A DNA stretch of 64,000 bases, taken from positions 248,001 to 312,000 of the forward strand of contig NZ_FOGO01000002.1 of NCBI RefSeq assembly GCF_900111245.1, in the 5' to 3' direction. The DNA is from Streptomyces qinglanensis (GTDB taxonomy: Bacteria > Actinomycetota > Actinomycetes > Streptomycetales > Streptomycetaceae). The position numbers were made by a program, and so were the translations under genes. The notes beneath the pieces are model-generated. The model did not search any database. It saw nothing but the letters and a program-made list of their open reading frames with translations, and was not told where the DNA came from. Below are positions 53,750 through 62,690 of the stretch, one piece after another (position 1 is the first letter of the stretch; every line of letters starts with the position of its first letter).

Positions 53750-55279
53750 TCAGACGGACACCTTCGGGACCTCCGCCGCGGGTTCCGGCTCCGGCAGGGG
53801 CACCCGGCGGCCGCGGCCCGGCAGCAGGCCCCCCGCCCGGCCGCCCAGTGCGGCGGTGCTCCGGCCGAGCCACATCAGGAAGACGGTCGGCAGGAAGACG
53901 GCGTCGGCCGCGATCATCGCCAGCGAGAAGAACGGCAGTCCGAGCAGCACGGCGATACTGACGTGCTCCGCGATCATGAAGGCCAGCAGGACGTTCTTCG
54001 CCCGCCGGTTGAGGAGGGTGAAGGGGAAGGCGACCTGGGTGGCGACGGTGCCGTAGGTGACCAGGAAGACCATGACGCCGTTGGCCGCCAGCAGGTGGCT
54101 CAGGTCGGGCCAGGGTGTGAAGTAGTCCAGGTTCATCGGGTAGTAGACGGCCGTGCCGTCCTGCCAGCGGGTGCCCTGGATCTTGAACCAACCGGCCGTC
54201 GAGTAGACCAGGCAGACTTCGATCATGATGACGAGCAGCACGCCGTTGTGCACCAGGTTGGCGAGGATGTCGCACACGTCGCGCAGCTCGCGTACCGCCG
54301 CACCGCCGCGCGCGGCGGCCCGCTGGACGGACCACCACATTCCGTGCACGGCCCACAGCCCCCAGTAGAAGAGGGCCCAGCCGACGGTGAACCCGCCCGC
54401 GACGGTGCTGCCCAGCAGTACCGCGCCGAACACGGTCCACAGCACCACGCCGCCGACCCCGGCGTCGGTCCCGGCCGGACGCGCCCCGGCACCGGGCGCC
54501 GGCCCGGACCCCGAAGCCGCACCCGCCGGGCGCGGACCCGCCTCGTCGCCGGTGCTGCCCCCGGCCCGGGCCGCGGCTCCGGCGACCTCTCCGGCCGGCA
54601 GGTCACCGTTCGACAGCTCACCGTTCGACGAGGCACCGACCGACGAGGCACCGACTGACCGCTCACCGACTGACCGCTCACCGGCCGACGTCTCGGCGTC
54701 CGTTCCCGGCTGCGCGGCCCGGAGCTCCTCCGGGTGGTCCGCCGCGGCCTCCCGGCGCCGCAGGGCGCGCGCCGCGCGCCGGGCGTCCAGGGACCACACC
54801 TGCGCGCAGCGGGTGAAGACGAGGTACATCGACATCAGATGGATGACATTGTCGCCGCCGTCCCCCATGAAGACGCTGCGGTTCTGCAGCGAGAGCACCC
54901 CGACCATGAACAGCACGGTGGCGGCCCGGGTGTGCCAGCCGAGCAGCACGGCGGCGGCCGCCGCCAGCGCGACGACGTAGACGAGTTGGAACCAGTTGTC
55001 GCTGCTGGACCACATCAGGACCGAGAAGGCGTCGTTGGTCTCGATGAGCCGCTCCGCCAGCCCCCACGACCACGGGCTGTCGGGCCCGTAGAGCTCCTGC
55101 CGGTGCGGCCACTCGCGCAGCAGGAAGAAGAACCACGCCGCGCCGAATCCGATCCGCACGATCGCCGTCTGGTAGGGGCCGAGCGCCTGCGCGGTGACCC
55201 GGGTCAGACCGCGCGAGACGCACCGCTCGATCCGCACGCGCAGGCCGTGCACCCCCATGTACCGTCCCTGGTCGGTCAC
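53750..55279 (-). CDS. HTTM-domain membrane protein (vitamin-K-dependent gamma-carboxylase-like)
   Basis: 509 aa with multiple transmembrane segments and the HTTM family sequence FGAAWFFFLLREW, IHLMSMYLVFTRCAQVWSLD, IMIEVCLVYSTAGWFKIQGTRWQDGTAVYYPMN and VMVFLVTYGTVATQVAFPFTLLN. The hydrophilic mid-segment (about residues 195-235) is made of five-residue repeats (GERSV/GASSV/GELSN) from a 15-bp repeat, 54604-54693. HTTM proteins have no proven function in actinomycetes. The GTG start overlaps the DUF5819 stop by 4 bp, so the two are expressed together. Confidence 0.85.
   Translation of the reverse strand: MTDQGRYMGVHGLRVRIERCVSRGLTRVTAQALGPYQTAIVRIGFGAAWFFFLLREWPHRQELYGPDSPWSWGLAERLIETNDAFSVLMWSSSDNWFQLVYVVALAAAAAVLLGWHTRAATVLFMVGVLSLQNRSVFMGDGGDNVIHLMSMYLVFTRCAQVWSLDARRAARALRRREAAADHPEELRAAQPGTDAETSAGERSVGERSVGASSVGASSNGELSNGDLPAGEVAGAAARAGGSTGDEAGPRPAGAASGSGPAPGAGARPAGTDAGVGGVVLWTVFGAVLLGSTVAGGFTVGWALFYWGLWAVHGMWWSVQRAAARGGAAVRELRDVCDILANLVHNGVLLVIMIEVCLVYSTAGWFKIQGTRWQDGTAVYYPMNLDYFTPWPDLSHLLAANGVMVFLVTYGTVATQVAFPFTLLNRRAKNVLLAFMIAEHVSIAVLLGLPFFSLAMIAADAVFLPTVFLMWLGRSTAALGGRAGGLLPGRGRRVPLPEPEPAAEVPKVSV
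54604..54693 (-). repeat. 15-bp repeat (six units) in the HTTM gene linker
   Basis: Units 54604, 54619, 54634, 54649, 54664 and 54679; core CACCGACTGACCGCT. It encodes pentapeptide repeats in frame. Confidence 0.85.
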
Positions 55280-55950
55280 TTGCCGCCTCCCGGCAGGTCG
55301 GCGCTGGTGACGTGCCACCAGGGCTGCACGGTGTACCTGGTCTTCACCTCGGTGCGCTCGTCGCTCCAGTCGGGCGGGGCGACCGGAGTGACGGCGGAGC
55401 GCACCTGGATGCGCTCGACGCTGCCGCCGTTGAGTTCGGGGCCGAAGCGCAGCATCACGATGCGCTTGATGTACTGCTCGGAGAGCGCGCCGCGGAGCCC
55501 GACGGGCTTGCCCTTCTCGTCGTGGTTGTCGACGTAGAACTCCCAGGCGCGGCGCAGTTCGTTCTGCTGGGTGTGGCTGGGAGCCGGGTTGCCGTGGATG
55601 GCCGCGCCGTCCATGGCGCTCAGATCGACCCAGCCGGTGGTCTCCGTGCTGCCGTCCTTGGCGACCGTGGCGCGAGCGTGCACGGCGACGTTCTGCTGCA
55701 GCGGATTGGGGGCGAACAGTTTCCAGTTGCGCTCGAACTCCGGGTAGACGTAGGAGTCGACGAGTTCCCCGTGCCGCTTGCTGATCGTGTTTTCCGGGGC
55801 TGTCTGCAGGAAGACCATCGCCACGTGGAACGCGATTCCGACCGTGACGACGGCCACGGCTATCGCGACGAAGATCCGCGCGGGCAGCGAGAGCGCGGCG
55901 ATCCCGCGCATGCCTTCCCCCCCGGGCGCCTGGTGCGCCGCTGGCTCCAT
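55276..55950 (-). CDS. DUF5819-family membrane-anchored protein
   Basis: 224 aa. One N-terminal transmembrane helix (ARIFVAIAVAVVTVGIAFHVAMVFL, about residues 25-50) followed by an extracellular domain with FERNWKLFAPNPLQQNVAVHARA, typical of DUF5819, ending HVTSADLPGGG. The DUF5819/HTTM pair recurs in Streptomyces, which suggests that the two form a complex. First gene of the pair; ATG 55950 with GGGGTAGGG upstream, ATG 55911 being an alternative. Function unknown. Confidence 0.85.
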   Translation of the reverse strand: MEPAAHQAPGGEGMRGIAALSLPARIFVAIAVAVVTVGIAFHVAMVFLQTAPENTISKRHGELVDSYVYPEFERNWKLFAPNPLQQNVAVHARATVAKDGSTETTGWVDLSAMDGAAIHGNPAPSHTQQNELRRAWEFYVDNHDEKGKPVGLRGALSEQYIKRIVMLRFGPELNGGSVERIQVRSAVTPVAPPDWSDERTEVKTRYTVQPWWHVTSADLPGGGK

Positions 55951-56066
55951 GCCCTACCCCTGCTCCCCATGTTTTTCATGCCCATGACCGGGCTGGTCCG
56001 CCTCAGAGACTCTCAGAGGGTACTGGGGCGGAGCCCCTCCGCCCCGTCGGTCGGCGGCATTCGCTC

Positions 56067-56116
56067 TTGACAGCCCCGGACCCCGCACTCATCCTTGAAC
56101 CGAACGATCGGTCGGT
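56067..56116 (+). promoter_or_regulatory. paaA promoter with PaaR-type operator
   Basis: TTGACA (56067-56072), 17-bp spacer, CATCCT (56090-56095). The operator ACCGAACGATCGGTCGGT starts at 56099 and overlaps the expected transcription start, so a TetR repressor would block initiation. The identical 18-mer is found at 39610-39627. Confidence 0.8.
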
Positions 56117-56146
56117 CGGCTGGAAACCGAGGGATCAGGGGGCTCT

Positions 56147-57331
56147 ATGACACCGGTGACATCGCCGCCGCGCGGCCGCGCGGCGGGAGCGGACGGGCCG
56201 CCGGACGGCTCCGGCCCCGGACTGGAGGCCGAGGACGTACAGGCCGCCTTCGACGCCGCGGTCGCCGCCGACGAGCGCATCGAGCCGCGGGACTGGATGC
56301 CGGACACCTACCGCTCCACCCTGGTGCGCCAGATCGCCCAGCACGCGCACTCCGAGATCATCGGCATGCAGCCGGAGGCGAACTGGATCACCCGCGCCCC
56401 CTCGCTGCGCCGCAAGGCGATCCTGATGGCCAAGGTGCAGGACGAGGCGGGCCACGGCCTGTACCTCTACGGCGCCGCCGAGACGCTGGGCACGAGCCGC
56501 GACGAACTGCTCGACAAGCTGCACGCCGGCCGCCAGAAGTACTCCTCGATCTTCAACTACCCCACGCTCACCTGGGCGGACGTCGGCGCCATCGGCTGGC
56601 TGGTGGACGGCGCGGCCATCACCAACCAGGTACCGCTGTGCCGCTGCTCGTACGGCCCCTACGCCCGTGCCATGGTGCGCATCTGCAAGGAGGAGTCCTT
56701 CCACCAACGCCAGGGCTACGAACTGCTGCTGGCCCTGACCCGCGGCACCGAGGCCCAGCGTGCGATGGCACAGGACGCGGTGGACCGCTGGTGGTGGCCC
56801 TCGCTGATGATGTTCGGCCCACCGGACGACGAGTCGTCGCACAGTGCGCAGTCCATGGCCTGGAAGATCAAACGGCACTCCAACGACGAGTTGCGGCAGC
56901 GCTTCGTGGACATCTGCGTGCCCCAGGCCGAGGCGCTGGGCGTGACTCTGCCCGACCCCGAGTTGCGCTGGAACGAGGAGCGCGGCCACTGGGACTTCGG
57001 CGCCATCGACTGGCAGGAGTTCCGCGAGGTGCTCAAGGGCAACGGCCCCTGCAACGAGCAGCGGCTGCACCGCCGCCGCACGGCGCACGAGAACGGCGCC
57101 TGGGTCCGGGAGGCGGCAGCGGCGCACGCCGCCAAGCACACCGCCACGCACGCCACCGGCCACACCGCCGACCACGCTGCCGACCGCACCGCCGCGGACC
57201 GGGACGACCGGGTGGAGCCGGCAGCCGCCGGCCCGGCACAGCCGAACACCGCACCGGACACCGCACCGGACACCGCACCGGACGGCGCGGGTGCGCCGTC
57301 CGCCTCCCGGAGCACGAGGAGTCGAGCATGA
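56147..57331 (+). CDS. paaA: Ring 1,2-phenylacetyl-CoA epoxidase subunit PaaA
   Basis: 394 aa, about 80 longer than the E. coli protein because of an Ala/His/Thr/Pro-rich C-terminal tail with short repeats ([20 protein letters not shown]). The diiron ligands appear in conserved patches: [24 protein letters not shown] and [11 protein letters not shown]. It is the catalytic monooxygenase subunit that inserts O2 into the aromatic ring of phenylacetyl-CoA. First gene of paaABCDE; GGATCAGGGGG lies upstream. Overlaps paaB by 4 bp. Confidence 0.95.
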   Translation: MTPVTSPPRGRAAGADGPPDGSGPGLEAEDVQAAFDAAVAADERIEPRDWMPDTYRSTLVRQIAQHAHSEIIGMQPEANWITRAPSLRRKAILMAKVQDEAGHGLYLYGAAETLGTSRDELLDKLHAGRQKYSSIFNYPTLTWADVGAIGWLVDGAAITNQVPLCRCSYGPYARAMVRICKEESFHQRQGYELLLALTRGTEAQRAMAQDAVDRWWWPSLMMFGPPDDESSHSAQSMAWKIKRHSNDELRQRFVDICVPQAEALGVTLPDPELRWNEERGHWDFGAIDWQEFREVLKGNGPCNEQRLHRRRTAHENGAWVREAAAAHAAKHTATHATGHTADHAADRTAADRDDRVEPAAAGPAQPNTAPDTAPDTAPDGAGAPSASRSTRSRA

Positions 57332-57612
57332 GCGCCGAATGGCCCCTGTGGGAGGTCTTCGTCCGCAGCAGGCGCGGCCTCTCGCACACCCACGCGGGCA
57401 GCCTGCACGCCCCGGACGCCCAGATGGCGCTCCGCAACGCGCGGGACCTGTTCACCCGCCGCTCCGAGGGCGTCTCCCTGTGGGTGGTCCCCTCCGACGA
57501 GATCACCGCCTCCTCGCCCGACGAGAAGGACCCCTTCTTCGCACCCGCCGCCGACAAGCCCTACCGCCATCCGACCTTCTACGAGGTGCCCGAGGGGGTG
57601 CGGAACCTGTGA
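57328..57612 (+). CDS. paaB: Phenylacetyl-CoA epoxidase subunit PaaB
   Basis: 94 aa, normal PaaB length. Sequence [42 protein letters not shown] is the family signature, and the C-terminus ([16 protein letters not shown]) is typical. PaaB bridges PaaA-PaaC heterodimers. ATGA overlap with paaA and GTGA overlap with paaC. Confidence 0.94.
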   Translation: MSAEWPLWEVFVRSRRGLSHTHAGSLHAPDAQMALRNARDLFTRRSEGVSLWVVPSDEITASSPDEKDPFFAPAADKPYRHPTFYEVPEGVRNL

Positions 57613-58331
57613 CCAGCCCCGCACCCCCGGCGCCGGCGACCCTCCCGCTCGGCGACGACGCGCTGATCCTCTCCCACCGCCTCGGCGAGTGGGCCGGGCA
57701 CGCCCCGGTCCTGGAGGAGGAGGTGGCGCTGGCCAACATCGCGCTGGACCTGCTGGGCCAGGCCCGCGCCCTGTACGCCGGACTCTCCGACCTCCTGGGC
57801 AGCGAGGACGAGATCGCCTTCCTCCGGGAGGAACGCGCTTTCCGCAACTGCCAGTTGACCGAGCAGCCCAACGGCGACTTCGCCCACACCATCGTCCGGC
57901 AGCTCTTCTTCTCCACCTACCAGCAGCCGCTCTTCGCCCAGCTCTCCCCGGTGCTTCCGCTGGCGGCCAAGGCCGTCCGCGAGACGGCCTACCACCGCGA
58001 CCACGCGGAGCAGTGGACCCTGCGGCTGGGCGACGGCACCGAGGAGAGCCACACCCGTACCCAGCGCGCCGCCGACACGCTGTGGCGGTACACGGGCGAA
58101 CTCTTCCAGCCCGTCGAAGGGCTGGAGGTGGACTGGCCGGGGCTGGCGGAGGAGTGGCACGCCTCCATCGGCGACGTCTTCGCCCGCGCCGGACTCACCG
58201 TCCCGGCGGGCCCGAGCGAGGGTGCCTGGTCGGCCGGTGCGGGCCGCCAGGGGCTGCACACCGAGCCGTTCGGACTGCTGCTGGCCGAGATGCAGCACCT
58301 GCACCGCAGCCATCCGGGGGCGGCATGGTGA
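57609..58331 (+). CDS. paaC: Phenylacetyl-CoA epoxidase structural subunit PaaC
   Basis: 240 aa from GTG 57609. Ferritin-like fold with LGDDALILSHRLGEWAGHAPVLEEEVALANIALDLLGQARALY, RAFRNCQLTEQPNGDFAHTIVRQLFFSTYQ and YHRDHAEQWTLRLGDGTEESH. PaaC lacks full catalytic diiron ligands and pairs with PaaA. Overlaps paaB (GTGA) and paaD by a few bases. Confidence 0.94.
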   Translation: MTSPAPPAPATLPLGDDALILSHRLGEWAGHAPVLEEEVALANIALDLLGQARALYAGLSDLLGSEDEIAFLREERAFRNCQLTEQPNGDFAHTIVRQLFFSTYQQPLFAQLSPVLPLAAKAVRETAYHRDHAEQWTLRLGDGTEESHTRTQRAADTLWRYTGELFQPVEGLEVDWPGLAEEWHASIGDVFARAGLTVPAGPSEGAWSAGAGRQGLHTEPFGLLLAEMQHLHRSHPGAAW

Positions 58332-58876
58332 CCGCGTCGTCCCGGTCGGCCTCCTTCGCCGCGCTGGCCGGGGCGGTGCCCGATCCGGAGCTGCCGGTGA
58401 TCACCCTCGCCGAACTGGGCGTGCTGCGCCGGGTGGAGGAACCGGAGCCAGGGCACGTGCTGGTCGAGCTGACCCCGACCTACACCGGCTGCCCGGCCGT
58501 CGAGGCGATGGCCGCGGACATCGAACAGGTGCTGCGGTCCGCCGGTGCCGCACAGGTCGAGGTCCGCACGGTGCTGGTGCCGCCCTGGTCGAGTGACGAC
58601 ATCAGCGCGGAGGGCCGCCGCAAGCTCGCCGAGCACGGCGTCGCCCCGCCGCGCCCCGGGGCCCGCACCGCCGACCCGGGCCCCGTCCTGCTGGGCCTCT
58701 CCCCCACCCGGCACACGACGGAACACGCGCGGCCGTCCGCTCCGGAGCCGGTCCGCTGCCCGCACTGCGGCGCGGCGGACACGGAGCTGCTCAGCCGGTT
58801 CTCGTCCACGGCCTGCAAGGCGCTGCGGCGCTGCACCGCATGTCAGGAGCCGTTCGACCACTTCAAGGAGGTGTGA
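58325..58876 (+). CDS. paaD: Phenylacetate degradation protein PaaD
   Basis: 183 aa. N-terminal SufT/DUF59 domain with PVITLAELGVLRRVE and TYTGCPAVEAMAADI, then a C-terminal zinc-ribbon-like part with RCPHCGAADTELLSRF and ALRRCTACQEPFDHF. PaaD is required for maturation of the epoxidase, probably for Fe-S or diiron assembly. ATG 58325 or the overlapping GTG 58328 (GTGA with the paaC stop) could be the start. Confidence 0.93.
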   Translation: MVTASSRSASFAALAGAVPDPELPVITLAELGVLRRVEEPEPGHVLVELTPTYTGCPAVEAMAADIEQVLRSAGAAQVEVRTVLVPPWSSDDISAEGRRKLAEHGVAPPRPGARTADPGPVLLGLSPTRHTTEHARPSAPEPVRCPHCGAADTELLSRFSSTACKALRRCTACQEPFDHFKEV

Positions 58877-58878
58877 GG

Positions 58879-59949
58879 GTGCCCGCCTTCCATCCGTTGC
58901 GCGTCCGCTCGGTCGAGCCGCTGACCGACGACGCGGCCGCACTCACCCTCGAGGTGCCGCCCGAACTGCGGGAGACCTTCGGCTACACCCCGGGCCAGCA
59001 CCTCACCCTGCGGCGGAGGAACGAGCGGGGCGAGGAGATCCGCCGCACCTACTCGCTGTGCGACCCGGCCACGCCCCGGCCCGAGACGCTCCGGGTGGGT
59101 ATCCGGCTGGTGGAGGGCGGCGAGTTCTCGACGTACGCGCTCAAGGAGCTGACCGCGGGCGGCACCGTCGAGGCCCTGCCGCCGATGGGCCGGTTCGTGC
59201 TGGAGCCCCGTGCGGGCCGGTTCGCCGCCGTGGTGGGCGGCAGCGGCATCACTCCGGTGCTGTCCATCGCGGGCACGCTGCTGGCACGCGAGCCGGAGGC
59301 CCGCTTCTGCCTGATACGCAGCGATCGCAGCACGGACTCGACGATGTTCCTGGAAGAGGTGGCCGACCTCAAGGACCGCTATCCAGGGCGCTTCCATCTG
59401 GTGACGGCGCTCTCCCGCGAGGAGCAGCACAGTGGACTGCCCTCCGGGCGGCTGGACGAGGAGCGGTTGACCGCGTTGCTGCCCGCACTGCTGTCCGGGC
59501 CCGGGGTGCGGGAGACGGACGGCTGGTTCCTGTGCGGCCCGCTGGGGCTGGTGGAGGGCGCGGCCAAGGCGCTGCGGACGCTGGAGGTACCCGCGAACCG
59601 CGTCCACCAGGAGATCTTTCACGCGGAGGCGGCCGCCGCGGCACCTCCGCCGCCCGCCCGGACGGTGCCCGGATCCGCCACGGTGCGCGCCACCCTGGCC
59701 GGGCGCAGCGGCAGTTGGCCGGTGCGGGAGGGGGAGAGCCTGTTGGAGGCGGTGCTGCGGAACCGGACCGATGCCCCGTACGCCTGCAAGGGCGGGGTCT
59801 GCGGCACCTGCCGCGCCCGGCTGCTGGGCGGTGAGGTGCATATGGACCGCAACTTCGCCTTGGAGGAGGAGGAGTTGTCGGTCGGCTATGTCCTGGCCTG
59901 CCAGTCCCACCCCCTCACGGAGGAGGTGGAGGTGGACTTCGACGCGTAG
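58879..59949 (+). CDS. paaE: Phenylacetyl-CoA epoxidase reductase PaaE
   Basis: 356 aa, the usual length. FAD-binding domain with RRTYSLCDPA, NAD-binding domain with VVGGSGITPVLSIA, and a C-terminal plant-type [2Fe-2S] ferredoxin domain with CKGGVCGTCRA and a later CQSHP Cys. It supplies electrons to PaaABC. GTG 58879 has AAGGAGG 7 nt upstream and is preferred over GTG 58873 that overlaps the paaD stop. Last gene of the operon visible; downstream paa genes (such as paaF/G/H/J/K) are absent from the window. Confidence 0.94.
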   Translation: MPAFHPLRVRSVEPLTDDAAALTLEVPPELRETFGYTPGQHLTLRRRNERGEEIRRTYSLCDPATPRPETLRVGIRLVEGGEFSTYALKELTAGGTVEALPPMGRFVLEPRAGRFAAVVGGSGITPVLSIAGTLLAREPEARFCLIRSDRSTDSTMFLEEVADLKDRYPGRFHLVTALSREEQHSGLPSGRLDEERLTALLPALLSGPGVRETDGWFLCGPLGLVEGAAKALRTLEVPANRVHQEIFHAEAAAAAPPPPARTVPGSATVRATLAGRSGSWPVREGESLLEAVLRNRTDAPYACKGGVCGTCRARLLGGEVHMDRNFALEEEELSVGYVLACQSHPLTEEVEVDFDA

Positions 59950-60041
59950 GGCCTCCGCCGCCGAGGGATCGGCGCGGCCGGTTCCGGCCCTCCGGGTGCT
60001 CCGGGTGCTCCGGCCCTCTGGCGCAGTTCCTCCCCGGCCTT

Positions 60042-60060
60042 TAATCTGACGCATCGTCAG
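60042..60060 (+). promoter_or_regulatory. TetR-type palindrome at the acyl-CoA dehydrogenase promoter
   Basis: CTGACGCATCGTCAG (60046-60060), a 15-bp palindrome with a 3-bp centre, overlapping a TAATCT -10-like box (60042-60047), 33 bp before the start codon. This is a typical TetR repressor operator; the regulator gene is not in the window. Confidence 0.65.
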
Positions 60061-60092
60061 TTCGTTTGGGAGGGCAACCCGGGGAGAGCGCC

Positions 60093-61199
60093 ATGGACTT
60101 CAGCTTCAGCGAAGAGCAGCAGGCCGCCCAGGAAGCCGCCAGGGGCGTCTTCTCGGTGGTCGCCCCGGACTCCGTGGGCAGTCCCGCCCTGTCACCCGGC
60201 GCGGTCGCCGAGGACTTCGACCGGGAGCTGTGGCAGCGGCTGGCGCGGGCCGACCTGCTCGGGCTCACCGTGCCCGAGGCGCACGGCGGCCTGGGGCTGG
60301 ACCCAGTGGCGCTGTGCCTGGTGCTGCGCGAGGCCGGCCGGGTACTGGCTCGGGTGCCGCTGCTGGAGACCAGTGCCGCGGCCTGGATCCTGGCCGCCCA
60401 CGGGTCCGCGGAGCAGCAGACCGCGCTGCTGCCGCGGGTCGTGGCGGGCGAGCTGGCGCTCACCGTCGCGGGGCAGGGACGCACGGGCCATGAGCCTGCC
60501 GAACGCGCCGTGCGGGCGAACCCGGCGGAGGACGACGAGGGCGGCTGGGTCCTGGACGGGGTCCAGACGGCCGTGCCGTGGGCGGAGACGGCCGACCTCG
60601 TCGTCGTACCGGCGCACACGGCCGAGGGCCGCACGCTGCTGGCGCTCGTCGCGCCCGAGGGCGGTGCCGGGGTCACCCTCGCCGCGCAGGCGTCCACCAA
60701 CGGCGAGCGCTACGCCGAGGTGCGACTGGACGGGGCGCGGGTGGCGGCCCGCGACGTCCTCGACGCACCCGGTGCGACGGACCGGCTGCACCGGCTGCTG
60801 ACCACCGGCACCTGCGCGCTGGCGCTCGGTCTGGGAAACCGGGTGCTGGAGATGACCAGCGAGTACGTCAGCCGACGCGAGCAGTTCGGGTTCCCCGTCG
60901 CCACGTTCCAGGCGGTGGCCGTCCAGGCGGCCGACCGGTACATCGACCTGCGCGCCATGGAGGCGACGCTCTGGCAGGCCGCCTGGCGGCTGGATCCGGC
61001 CGATGTGGCCGTGGCGAAGATGTGGGCGTCCGACGGTGTGCGCAGGGTGGTGCAGACGGCGCAGCATCTGCACGGCGGCATGGGCGCCGACACCGAGTAT
61101 CCGCTGCACCGCTTCCACGCCTGGGCCAAGCAGTGGGAGCTCTCCTACGGCCCGGCAGCAGCGCACGAGGCGGCCCTCGCCGAGCTCGCCGTCCGCTGA
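60093..61199 (+). CDS. Acyl-CoA dehydrogenase, medium length
   Basis: 368 aa, the standard ACAD length. N-terminal FSEEQQAAQEAARGVF, central PWAETADLVVVPAHT-type FAD region, and C-terminal QTAQHLHGGMGADTEYPLHRFHAWAKQWEL. It oxidises an unidentified acyl-CoA. The GGGGAG site lies 6-7 nt before ATG 60093. No partner gene adjacent; the promoter carries a TetR-type palindrome. The active-site Glu is not obvious from sequence alone, so substrate specificity is open; its sequence is more like small side-chain/steroid-type ACADs than classic medium-chain enzymes, a tentative view. Confidence 0.88.
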   Translation: MDFSFSEEQQAAQEAARGVFSVVAPDSVGSPALSPGAVAEDFDRELWQRLARADLLGLTVPEAHGGLGLDPVALCLVLREAGRVLARVPLLETSAAAWILAAHGSAEQQTALLPRVVAGELALTVAGQGRTGHEPAERAVRANPAEDDEGGWVLDGVQTAVPWAETADLVVVPAHTAEGRTLLALVAPEGGAGVTLAAQASTNGERYAEVRLDGARVAARDVLDAPGATDRLHRLLTTGTCALALGLGNRVLEMTSEYVSRREQFGFPVATFQAVAVQAADRYIDLRAMEATLWQAAWRLDPADVAVAKMWASDGVRRVVQTAQHLHGGMGADTEYPLHRFHAWAKQWELSYGPAAAHEAALAELAVR

Positions 61200-61303
61200 G
61201 TTCCGCGCCCGGCCCGGCCCGTACGGGACGCCCGCCCCGGCCGTCCGCCGGGCCCGCGCGGGCGGGATCGTCCCGCACCGCCGCGGACCGCCGTCAGGCG
61301 GGG

Positions 61304-61380
61304 GGACGGACCGGTCACCGGCGAGCCGGTCACCCGCTGATCGGTCACCGGCGGATCGGTCACCGGCGAGCCGTCACTGT
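61304..61380. repeat. 15-16-bp degenerate tandem repeat before the rhodanese stop
   Basis: Units around 61311, 61326, 61342 and 61357 share CGGTCACCGGCGAG/CGGTCACCGGCGGA. Units sit between the acyl-CoA dehydrogenase stop and the rhodanese stop codon on the other strand. Confidence 0.75.
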
Positions 61381-61721
61381 ACGAACGCCGGGTCCGCGTC
61401 GCCCTCCAGCGGGCGGCCCGCGCTCTGCCAGGCCAGCATCCCGCCGTCGACGTTGACCGCGTCCACACCCTGCTGGGAGAGGTAGCCCGCGACCTGCGCC
61501 GAGCGGCCGCCGACCCGGCAGACGACGTACACCGGACCGCCGTCACCGAGGCGTTCGGTCAGCTCGCCCTGCCGGGCGACGAACTCGCTCATCGGGATGT
61601 GCAGCGCGCCGGGAGCGCGTCCGGCGGCCCATTCGTCGTCCTCGCGGACGTCCAGCAGCAGCGCGTCGGCCGGCACGGAGGCGGCGTCGGTCTGCCGTAC
61701 CTGCCCGGGAACGGGGTTCAT
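61374..61721 (-). CDS. Small rhodanese-domain protein
   Basis: 115 aa single-domain rhodanese-like protein. The active-site loop is VVCRVGGRSAQVAGYL, with Cys in the CxxxxxR position (Cys68 region), so sulfurtransferase activity is plausible; the N-terminal part has LLLDVREDDEWAAGRAPGA. ATG 61721 overlaps the J-domain gene stop by 4 bp, so it is the second gene of a two-gene operon. Repeats of 15 bp follow the stop. Confidence 0.9.
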   Translation of the reverse strand: MNPVPGQVRQTDAASVPADALLLDVREDDEWAAGRAPGALHIPMSEFVARQGELTERLGDGGPVYVVCRVGGRSAQVAGYLSQQGVDAVNVDGGMLAWQSAGRPLEGDADPAFVQ

Positions 61722-62623
61722 TCCTGCTCTCCCTCTCTCAGCCGGGCGAGCTCCCGCTCGCGCTCGGCCACCTGTCCGAGCAGTTGCTCGGCGATCTCGT
61801 CCAGCAGCGCGTCGGGATCGTCGGGCGCCAGCTTCAGCATGGCCCCGATCGCGCTTTCCTCCAGCTCCGCGGCCATGTCGGCGAGCATCTCCTTGCGCCG
61901 CGCCAGCCACTCCAGCCGGGCGTACAGCTCCTCGCTGCGCAACAGTTCGGCCATGGGAGCGGGCAGCGGGCCCGCCTCCCACTCCTCGGCGAGTGCGGCG
62001 AGCGCGGGCGCGTCACCGTCCGCGTACGCCTTGTTCACCCGCACGAGGAACGCCTCCCGCCGCTCGCGCTCGGCGTCGTCCTGCGCGAGGTCGGGGTGGG
62101 CCTTGCGCACCAGGTCCCGGTACGCCTTGCGGGCCTCCTCGCTGGGCCGCACCCGGCCCGGCGGACTGACGGGCTGCTCGTTGAGCATCGCCTGGGCCTC
62201 GGGGAGCATGCCGGTCGAGTCGATCCAGCCGAAGAAGAGCTCCTCGACCTGGGGCATGGGCAGGACGGCGCCGCGTGCCGCGTCGGCCTTCCGGATGTCC
62301 TCGGGGTCGCCGGTGCGGGCCGCGATGGCCTCCGCGATCTGCGCCTCCAGCTCGTCGAGCCGCGCGTAGACGGGGCCCAGCCGCTGGTGGTGCAGCCGGG
62401 AGAAGTTCTCCACCTCGACGCGGAAGGTCTCGACCGCGATCTCGTACTCGATCAGCGCGGCCTCCGCGGCCCGTACCGCCTTCTCCAGGCGCTCGGTGCC
62501 GGGCTCCGCGCTCGCCTCCGGCGGCCGACTCGCCTCCGGAGCCTCCGCCCCGGGAGCAGGGGACTCCGGGGTGTCGCTCGCCGGGGGATCTTCGCTCGCC
62601 TGGGCGGGGGAGTTGGAGTTCAT
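61718..62623 (-). CDS. J-domain-containing protein
   Basis: 301 aa. Acidic, Ala/Glu-rich N-terminus with a coiled-coil region (LEKAVRAAEAALIEYEIAVETFRVEVENFSRLH, about residues 50-85), then a J-domain-like segment near residues 165-190 (EEARKAYRDLVRKAHPDLAQDD) with the HPD motif, and a second helical segment (RLEWLARRKEMLADMAAELEESAIG). It probably works with a DnaK partner. ATG 62623 is chosen because a TAGGGT box lies 7 nt upstream (leaderless). It overlaps the rhodanese gene, suggesting a coupled sulfur/chaperone role. Confidence 0.8.
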   Translation of the reverse strand: MNSNSPAQASEDPPASDTPESPAPGAEAPEASRPPEASAEPGTERLEKAVRAAEAALIEYEIAVETFRVEVENFSRLHHQRLGPVYARLDELEAQIAEAIAARTGDPEDIRKADAARGAVLPMPQVEELFFGWIDSTGMLPEAQAMLNEQPVSPPGRVRPSEEARKAYRDLVRKAHPDLAQDDAERERREAFLVRVNKAYADGDAPALAALAEEWEAGPLPAPMAELLRSEELYARLEWLARRKEMLADMAAELEESAIGAMLKLAPDDPDALLDEIAEQLLGQVAERERELARLREGEQE

Positions 62624-62630
62624 CGGGACC

Positions 62631-62636
62631 ACCCTA
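62631..62636 (-). promoter_or_regulatory. Candidate -10 box of leaderless J-domain transcript
   Basis: TAGGGT on the minus strand, 7 nt before ATG 62623. Confidence 0.4.
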
Positions 62637-62690
62637 CGACCGCCGCGCGCCGCCCCGGATCCGGACGGTCCGGTGGGCCGGGAGGGATGG

